Source: Oscillospiraceae bacterium (GTDB lineage: Bacteria > Bacillota > Clostridia > Oscillospirales > Oscillospiraceae). From it: a DNA stretch of 26,842 bases. Below are positions 21,962-26,842 of this stretch, piece by piece. Each line of letters starts with the position of its first letter. Position 1 is the first letter of the stretch. The position numbers were made by a program, and so were the translations under genes. The stretch is taken from assembly GCA_016295615.1 (NCBI GenBank), contig JAEDKW010000010.1:1-26842 (forward strand). Direction: 5' to 3'. Under the pieces are notes generated by a model. It did not search any database, was not told where the DNA came from, and saw only the letters and a program-made list of their open reading frames with translations.

Positions 21962-23928
21962 TTTTTCTCTTCTTTCCTCAGTTCGATGATCCGGTCGCGC
22001 AGGATCGCGGCATACTCGAACTCGAGCATTTTGCTCGCCTCCTGCATTTCCTTTTCCAGCTTGCGGATCTGCTCGTCGCGTTCGCGCTCGGAAAGCTTCC
22101 TCTGTCCGCGGCGGCGCGCTGATTCCTCTTCCTTTCTGGAGATCTCCAGCACCTCCCGGATGTCCTTCTTCACGGTCTTCGGCACGATGCCGTGCGCCTT
22201 GTTGTACGCATCCTGAATGGAGCGCCTGCGCTCCGTCTCGTCGATGGCGCGGCGCATGGAGGGGGTGACCGTGTCGGCATAGAGCACGACCAGACCGTCC
22301 GCGTTTCGCGCCGCGCGGCCGATGGTCTGCACCAGCGAGGTCTCGCTGCGCAGAAAGCCCTCCTTGTCCGCGTCGAGAATGGCGACCATCGAGACTTCGG
22401 GGAGGTCCAGCCCCTCGCGCAGAAGGTTAATGCCGACGAGCACGTCGAACTCGCCGAGGCGCAGATCGCGGATCAGCTCCATGCGCTCAAGAGTCTCGAC
22501 ATCGGCGTGCATGTAGCGGACCTTCACGCCGGCGCTGCGCAGATACGCGGTCAGATCCTCCGCCATTTTTTTCGTCAGTGTGGTGACGAGCACGCGCTCA
22601 TCGCGCGCGCTGCGCTCGTTGATCTCGCCCAGCAGATCGTCGATCTGCCCCTCGACCGGGCGCACCTCCACGCGCGGATCAAGCAGTCCCGTCGGGCGGA
22701 TCACCTGCTCGACGATCTGTCCGGCGCGCGTTTTTTCGTACTCGCCCGGCGTCGCCGAGACGTAGATGCGCTGATGCACGCGCTGTTCAAATTCCTCGAA
22801 CCTGAGCGGGCGGTTGTCGAATGCGCAGGGGAGGCGGAAGCCATACTCCACCAGGCTCTCCTTGCGCGCGCGGTCGCCGTTGTACATCGCGTGCACCTGC
22901 GGCAGCGTGACATGGCTCTCGTCCACAAAAAGCAGGAAATCCTTGGGGAAATAGTCGATGAGCGTCAGCGGCGGCGAGCCGGCGGGACGGCCGGAAATGA
23001 CGCGGGAATAGTTCTCGATGCCCGTGCAGTAGCCAAGCTCGCGCATCATCTCAATATCGTAGCGCGTGCGCTGGTGAATGCGCTGCGCCTCCACCGCCTT
23101 GCCGAGGTCGGTCAACTGTTGTTCGCGCTGGGCAAGCTCCTGCTCGATCTGAGCGATGGCGCGCTCCATTTTGTCCTTCGTCGTGACATAGTGGGACGCA
23201 GGGTAGATGGCGATATGCTGAAGCGTGCGCGTGACCACGCCCGTGACGGGGTGAAACTCGGAAATGCGCTCGATCTCATCGCCGAAAAACTCCACGCGCA
23301 CCGCCTTATCGCGGTAATAGGCGGGATACAGCTCCACCGTGTCGCCCCGCACGCGGAAGCGGTTGCGCTCAAAGGCAACGTCGTTGCGCTCGTAGCGGAT
23401 CTCGATGAGCCTGCGCAGCAGCGCGTCGCGCTCCATCGTCATGCCCGGGCGCAGCGAGATCATCAGCTTTTCAAAATCCTCCGGCTCGCCGAGACCGTAG
23501 ATGCAGGAAACGCTCGACACCACGATCACGTCGCGCCGCTCGAGCAGCGCGCAGGTCGCGGACAGGCGCAGGCGGTCGATCTCCTCGTTGGTGGAGGCGT
23601 CCTTGGCGATATAGGTGTCCGTATGGGGGATATACGCCTCGGGCTGATAGTAATCGTAGTAGGAGACAAAGTATTCCACCGCGTTTTCGGGGAAAAACTC
23701 CTTGAATTCCGCACAAAGCTGCGCCGCCAGCGTCTTGTTGTGCGCAAGCACCAGCGTCGGGCGCTGGATCTGCTCGATGACCTTCGCCATCGTAAATGTC
23801 TTGCCGGAGCCGGTCACGCCGAGCAGCACCTGCTCGTCAAGCCCCGCTTTTACGCCCTGCACCAGCTTTTCGATCGCCTGCGGCTGATCGCCGGTGGCGT
23901 CAAAAGGAGCATGCAGCTTAAAATCCAT
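21958..23928 (-). CDS. uvrB: Excinuclease ABC subunit B
   Basis: Helicase-like damage-verification subunit that receives DNA from UvrA and recruits UvrC. The 656-aa protein has Walker A GVTGSGKT (37-44), the beta-hairpin region YYDYYQPEAYIPHTDTY, YVSATPGEYE, the motif VI region TIGRAARNADG, and the C-terminal UVR helix pair LEKEMQEASKMLEFEYAAIL used to bind UvrC. GGAGG precedes the ATG. It lies 12 bp after radC and overlaps the next transporter gene by four bases. No LexA-type operator was found nearby. Confidence 0.98.
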   Translation of the reverse strand: MDFKLHAPFDATGDQPQAIEKLVQGVKAGLDEQVLLGVTGSGKTFTMAKVIEQIQRPTLVLAHNKTLAAQLCAEFKEFFPENAVEYFVSYYDYYQPEAYIPHTDTYIAKDASTNEEIDRLRLSATCALLERRDVIVVSSVSCIYGLGEPEDFEKLMISLRPGMTMERDALLRRLIEIRYERNDVAFERNRFRVRGDTVELYPAYYRDKAVRVEFFGDEIERISEFHPVTGVVTRTLQHIAIYPASHYVTTKDKMERAIAQIEQELAQREQQLTDLGKAVEAQRIHQRTRYDIEMMRELGYCTGIENYSRVISGRPAGSPPLTLIDYFPKDFLLFVDESHVTLPQVHAMYNGDRARKESLVEYGFRLPCAFDNRPLRFEEFEQRVHQRIYVSATPGEYEKTRAGQIVEQVIRPTGLLDPRVEVRPVEGQIDDLLGEINERSARDERVLVTTLTKKMAEDLTAYLRSAGVKVRYMHADVETLERMELIRDLRLGEFDVLVGINLLREGLDLPEVSMVAILDADKEGFLRSETSLVQTIGRAARNADGLVVLYADTVTPSMRRAIDETERRRSIQDAYNKAHGIVPKTVKKDIREVLEISRKEEESARRRGQRKLSERERDEQIRKLEKEMQEASKMLEFEYAAILRDRIIELRKEEKK

Positions 23929-23940
23929 TGCTTTTCCTCC

Positions 23941-24615
23941 TCACGGCAGAAGTCCGTTGTCGTGCAGCGAAACATAATCCTCGTCCGCCACGATGATATG
24001 GTCGATGAGCGGGATCCCCACCGCGCGCAGCGCATCCCAGAGCGCAAGTGTGGTCGTGTTGTCGTCCGGCGAGGGCAGCGCAATGCCGCTTGGGTGGTTG
24101 TGCGCGAGAATGACCGCGCTCGCGCCGCATTTGAGCGCATTTTCCACAAGCCGCCGGGTGTTGATGTTCACCGCGTCCACGCCGCCTTCGGCGATGCGGC
24201 AGCAGGCGAGCAGCTTCCCCTTTGCGTCCAGACACGCTTCGTACAGCTCCTCGCGCCTCATGCCGAAAAAGAGGTCCATGAAATATCGCCCTGCCTGCTC
24301 CGTGGAGTTGAGGATAACCTCTTTCGCCGTCGGCTTCGTGCGCACACGGCGGTACAGCGGCATCCACAGCGCAAGCAGCGTTGCGGCGTTTTTGCCCATT
24401 CCCTCCACTTCTTCAAGCTCCTCAACCGTCGCGGAAAAAACGCCGTCGAGCGAGCCGAAGCGCTCCATCAGACGGTGTGCGACCGGGTTTGTGTCCCGGC
24501 GCGGGATCGCATAATAAAGCAGCAGCTCCAGCACCTCATGATCGGCAAATGCATCCAGTCCGTGCATGCGGAACTGTTCTTTTTTGCGCTGCCTGTGCCC
24601 GTCGTGTACTGCCAC
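23941..24615 (-). CDS. radC: RadC-family JAB1/MPN domain protein
   Basis: A 224-aa RadC-like protein. The N-terminal helix-hairpin-helix region includes FGSLDGVFSATVEELEEVEG and MGKNAA. The C-terminal JAB1/MPN domain has the metal motif HNHPSG followed by the conserved Asp in SPDD. Despite the name, a direct role in DNA repair is not established for this family. The start is GTG at 24613-24615 with GGGAGG eight bases upstream. It is the first gene of the minus-strand operon radC-uvrB-eamA-eamA-ybaK-M28 and has a recognisable promoter in the divergent gap. Confidence 0.94.
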   Translation of the reverse strand: MAVHDGHRQRKKEQFRMHGLDAFADHEVLELLLYYAIPRRDTNPVAHRLMERFGSLDGVFSATVEELEEVEGMGKNAATLLALWMPLYRRVRTKPTAKEVILNSTEQAGRYFMDLFFGMRREELYEACLDAKGKLLACCRIAEGGVDAVNINTRRLVENALKCGASAVILAHNHPSGIALPSPDDNTTTLALWDALRAVGIPLIDHIIVADEDYVSLHDNGLLP

Positions 24616-24635
24616 TGCCGTTTCCTCCCACCCTA

Positions 24636-24664
24636 TTGCTTTTTTTCTCCGGGAATGTTATATT
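24636..24664 (+). promoter_or_regulatory. xth promoter (sigma-A type)
   Basis: TTGCTT (24636-24641), a 17-bp spacer and TATATT (24659-24664) lie upstream of xth. The -10 overlaps that of the opposing radC promoter. Confidence 0.6.
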
Positions 24665-24690
24665 TTATCATGCTTTTCTATCTGTTACAA
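24662..24690 (-). promoter_or_regulatory. radC-uvrB operon promoter (sigma-A type)
   Basis: On the minus strand TTGTAA (24685-24690), a 17-bp spacer and TAAAAT (24662-24667). Its -10 overlaps the xth -10, so the two promoters should compete. Confidence 0.6.
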
Positions 24691-24738
24691 GCTGTTTTTT
24701 CTGCTAAAAACCGCTCATCCGAGCGAGGAGGTGCCCCT

Positions 24739-25494
24739 ATGAAATTTGTGTCATGGAATGTCAACGGTCTGCGCGCCTGCGTCAACAAGGGTTTTCTTGA
24801 TTTTGTCGCCGCCGCGGACGCCGACGTGCTCTGCCTGCAGGAGACGAAGCTCAAGCCTCATCAGATCGCGCTTGATTTGCCTCAGTACCACATCTACTGG
24901 AACAGCGCGGATAAGCCCGGCTACTCCGGCACCGCCGTTTTCACCAAGCAGGAGCCGCTGAACGTCACCTATGACTTCGGCGAGGAGCTCCACCGCCACG
25001 AAGGGCGCGTCATCACCTGCGAGTATCCCGATTTTTACCTTGTGTGCTGCTACACGCCCAACTCGCAGGACGAGCTGCGCCGCCTTGCCTACCGCATGGA
25101 ATGGGAGGACTCCCTGCGCGCGTATCTGTGCGCGCTCGACCGGGTCAAGCCCGTGATCTACTGCGGGGATCTGAACGTCGCGCACGAGGAGATCGACCTC
25201 AAAAATCCAAAAACCAACCGTTTTAATCCCGGTTTCACGGACGAAGAGCGCGGCAAAATGACGGCGCTGCTGGACGCCGGCTTTATCGACACGTTCCGCA
25301 CGCTCTATCCCGACCGCACCGACGCGTATTCGTGGTGGAGCTACCGCGCCGCCTCGCGCGAGCGGAACGTGGGGTGGAGGATCGACTACTTCATCACCTC
25401 CGCGCGCCTGCGTGAGCGTATTTTCGACTCCTGTATCCTCTCTGAGGTCATGGGCAGCGACCACTGCCCCGTGATGCTTGTAACCAACGATTGA
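24739..25494 (+). CDS. xth: Exodeoxyribonuclease III (AP endonuclease)
   Basis: Base-excision repair nuclease of the ExoIII/ExoA family that cuts at abasic sites and trims 3' blocks. The 251-aa protein has the expected active-site residues: Asn7 in SWNVNG, Glu35 in LQETK, Tyr105 in CCYTPNS, Asp144 and Asn146 in GDLNVAH, and Asp241-His242 in GSDHCPV. The motif WWSYRAASRERNVGWRIDYF is typical. GAGGAGG precedes the ATG. The frame is open far upstream across antisense radC and uvrB, which is a shadow. It diverges from radC, and the MATE gene follows 15 bp downstream. Confidence 0.97.
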   Translation: MKFVSWNVNGLRACVNKGFLDFVAAADADVLCLQETKLKPHQIALDLPQYHIYWNSADKPGYSGTAVFTKQEPLNVTYDFGEELHRHEGRVITCEYPDFYLVCCYTPNSQDELRRLAYRMEWEDSLRAYLCALDRVKPVIYCGDLNVAHEEIDLKNPKTNRFNPGFTDEERGKMTALLDAGFIDTFRTLYPDRTDAYSWWSYRAASRERNVGWRIDYFITSARLRERIFDSCILSEVMGSDHCPVMLVTND

Positions 25495-25509
25495 CAAAGA
25501 AGGGGTTTT

Positions 25510-26842
25510 ATGAGCGATTCCAATATGCGGAACATGACGGAGGGCAGCGTGCCGCGGCATCTGCTCCTCTTTGCGCTGCCGATGTTCGCCGGCAGCGTCC
25601 TGCAGCAGCTTTACAACATGGTGGACAGCTGGGTCGTCGGCAACTATGTCGGCGACGGCGCGCTGGCGGCCGTCGGCGCGTGCTACCCCGTGTCGTTTCT
25701 CATCATCTCGCTTTTTATGGGCGTTTCCACCGGCGGCACCGTCGTCATTTCCCAGAATTTCGGCGCAGGACGGCTGCAGGAGGTGCGCGACGCCATCGAC
25801 TCACTCTACACCGCCCTTCTCTGCGCCGCCGTACCGGTGACGGTGCTGTTTCTGCTGCTCACCCGCACGATCCTCGCGCTGCTGCACGTGGAGGCGTCGT
25901 ACTATGACGAGGCGCGCATCTATCTTCTCATCGTCAGCGCGGGCATGATCGGCACCGTCGGCTACAATGCCAACGCCGGTATTCTGCAGGGACTCGGCGA
26001 CAGCAAAACGCCGCTGCTGTTTCTCTCCGTCGCCGCCGTGCTCAACACGGTCCTCGACCTTCTTTCCGTGCTGGTGCTGCACATGGGCGTTGCGGGCGTC
26101 GCGCTCTCAACGGTCATTGCGCAGCTTGTGTCCTGGCTTTTCGGCATTTTCCATATCAACCGCAAGTACCCTGATTTCGCCGTCCATCCGCTTCGCTTCC
26201 GCTGCAAAAAGGAGATCCTTCTCGCTGTGCTGCGCATCGGTCTGCCCACAGGGCTTCAGCAGGCGACGGTCGCCTTCGGCATGATCTTCTGCGTCGCCAA
26301 GATCAACTCGTTCGGCGAAGCCTACACCGCCAGCTATAACGTCGGCAACAAGATCGATAACTTCGCCTGGCTTGCGATCCAATCGCTTTCCATCGCCGTT
26401 ACGTCGTTTGTGGGGCAGAACGTCGGCGCGGGGAAGTATGAGCGCGCCCAAAAGGGCATCCGCACGGTCATTGTGCTGGTTTTGCTCTGCTGCGCGCTCT
26501 TTATGGCGATCATCCTTCCGCTGCGCCACGAGATCGTCGGCTTTTTCTCCAAAAATTCCGATACCATCAAAGCCGGCGGCGAGTACCTGTGGTTCATCAT
26601 GTGGGGCTATCCCATGCTCGCGGTGATGTTCTGCCTCAACAGCGCCATGCGCGGCGCAGGCGAAAGCTTTTTCCCCATGGTCTGCACGATCTTCAGCATG
26701 ATCGTCACGCGCCTGCCGCTGCTTTATTACATCGCCGACCGCTACGGTCCGCAGAATATGTACCTTTCCTATGACATCGGCTGGGCGATCGGCTTTGCCG
26801 CCGTTCTGATCTACTATTTCTCCGGGCGGTGGAAGCGCCGCG
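25510..26842 (+). CDS. MATE-family efflux transporter (3' end cut by window edge)
   Basis: A multidrug and toxin extrusion (MATE) antiporter of the cytoplasmic membrane, using an ion gradient to export organic cations. 444 residues are visible from ATG 25510 with no stop before the edge; the family is usually about 440-460 aa, so little is missing. Typical features are LFALPMFAGSVLQQLYNMVD at the start, FMGVSTGGTVVISQNFGAG, GILQGLGDSKTPL, and the second-half repeat FVGQNVGAGKYERA and NSAMRGAGESFFPM. About twelve hydrophobic helices are present. AAGGGG precedes the ATG. The 15-bp gap suggests co-transcription with xth. The substrate is unknown. Confidence 0.93.
   Translation, partial: MSDSNMRNMTEGSVPRHLLLFALPMFAGSVLQQLYNMVDSWVVGNYVGDGALAAVGACYPVSFLIISLFMGVSTGGTVVISQNFGAGRLQEVRDAIDSLYTALLCAAVPVTVLFLLLTRTILALLHVEASYYDEARIYLLIVSAGMIGTVGYNANAGILQGLGDSKTPLLFLSVAAVLNTVLDLLSVLVLHMGVAGVALSTVIAQLVSWLFGIFHINRKYPDFAVHPLRFRCKKEILLAVLRIGLPTGLQQATVAFGMIFCVAKINSFGEAYTASYNVGNKIDNFAWLAIQSLSIAVTSFVGQNVGAGKYERAQKGIRTVIVLVLLCCALFMAIILPLRHEIVGFFSKNSDTIKAGGEYLWFIMWGYPMLAVMFCLNSAMRGAGESFFPMVCTIFSMIVTRLPLLYYIADRYGPQNMYLSYDIGWAIGFAAVLIYYFSGRWKRR

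Noticed and set aside
22192..24738. Very long plus-strand open frame running into xth
   Set aside because: It is antisense to uvrB and radC, whose products are unmistakable. GC-rich codon bias keeps the opposite frame open. The frame becomes real coding only at the xth ATG (24739).
24616..24738. LexA (SOS) operators upstream of radC/uvrB, xth or uvrA
   Set aside because: I looked for GAAC-N4-GTTC in these gaps and in 18707-18777 and found none.
1..26842. CRISPR arrays, tRNA/rRNA genes, insertion sequences, prophage or toxin-antitoxin loci
   Set aside because: No direct-repeat array, no cloverleaf-like sequence in the gaps, and no transposase, integrase or small toxin pair was found. Nearly every base is covered by housekeeping or transporter genes.

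Overview
This window is the chromosomal replication-origin neighbourhood of a GC-rich, low-complexity-lipid (Firmicutes) bacterium, most likely a Clostridia member of the Oscillospiraceae/Ruminococcaceae type. The assignment is an inference. It rests on the Bacillus/Clostridium-type gene order dnaA-dnaN-yaaA-recF-remB-gyrB-gyrA, strong AGGAGG-like ribosome binding sites, sigma-A promoters, a RemB (YaaB) homologue and a clostridial YidC without a lipobox. No rRNA, tRNA, CRISPR array, phage gene or insertion sequence is visible.

Layout. Positions 1-1037 (minus): greA (its last codons run off the left edge) and a two-TM SHOCT-domain protein whose second SHOCT repeat lies behind an in-frame TGA. 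Positions 1150-9985 (minus): gyrA, gyrB, remB, recF, yaaA, dnaN and dnaA, the classic initiation and gyrase set, tightly packed. The 237-bp dnaA-dnaN gap has DnaA boxes, a GC-rich patch, a short DnaA-trio-like repeat and an AT-rich stretch, and is the best oriC candidate. Positions 9986-10353 are a divergent promoter region. Positions 10354-13225 (plus): rpmH, rnpA, yidD, yidC and jag, ending at a strong intrinsic terminator.

Beyond jag the usual mnmE-mnmG-rsmG-parAB continuation is absent. Instead there is an 11-kb minus-strand block: recD2, a 110-aa membrane protein of unknown function, uvrA, a membrane-embedded M28-like peptidase, a YbaK-type deacylase, two paralogous EamA transporters, uvrB and radC. 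A divergent promoter pair separates radC from plus-strand xth (exodeoxyribonuclease III), which is followed by a MATE transporter cut by the right edge.

Functionally the left half runs replication initiation, sliding clamp, recombination mediator and supercoiling. The plus-strand operon makes ribosomal protein L34, RNase P protein and the membrane-insertion machinery. The right half is rich in DNA repair (RecD2, UvrA, UvrB, RadC, Xth). If oriC is where it appears to be, that repair block is transcribed head-on to the rightward fork. I found no clearly new multi-gene system. The most interesting items are the UGA-split SHOCT protein, the 24-bp perfect palindrome that forms the end of remB, the compact oriC, the structured rpmH leader, and a gyrase quinolone pocket carrying Ala (GyrA) and Trp (GyrB) at key positions.
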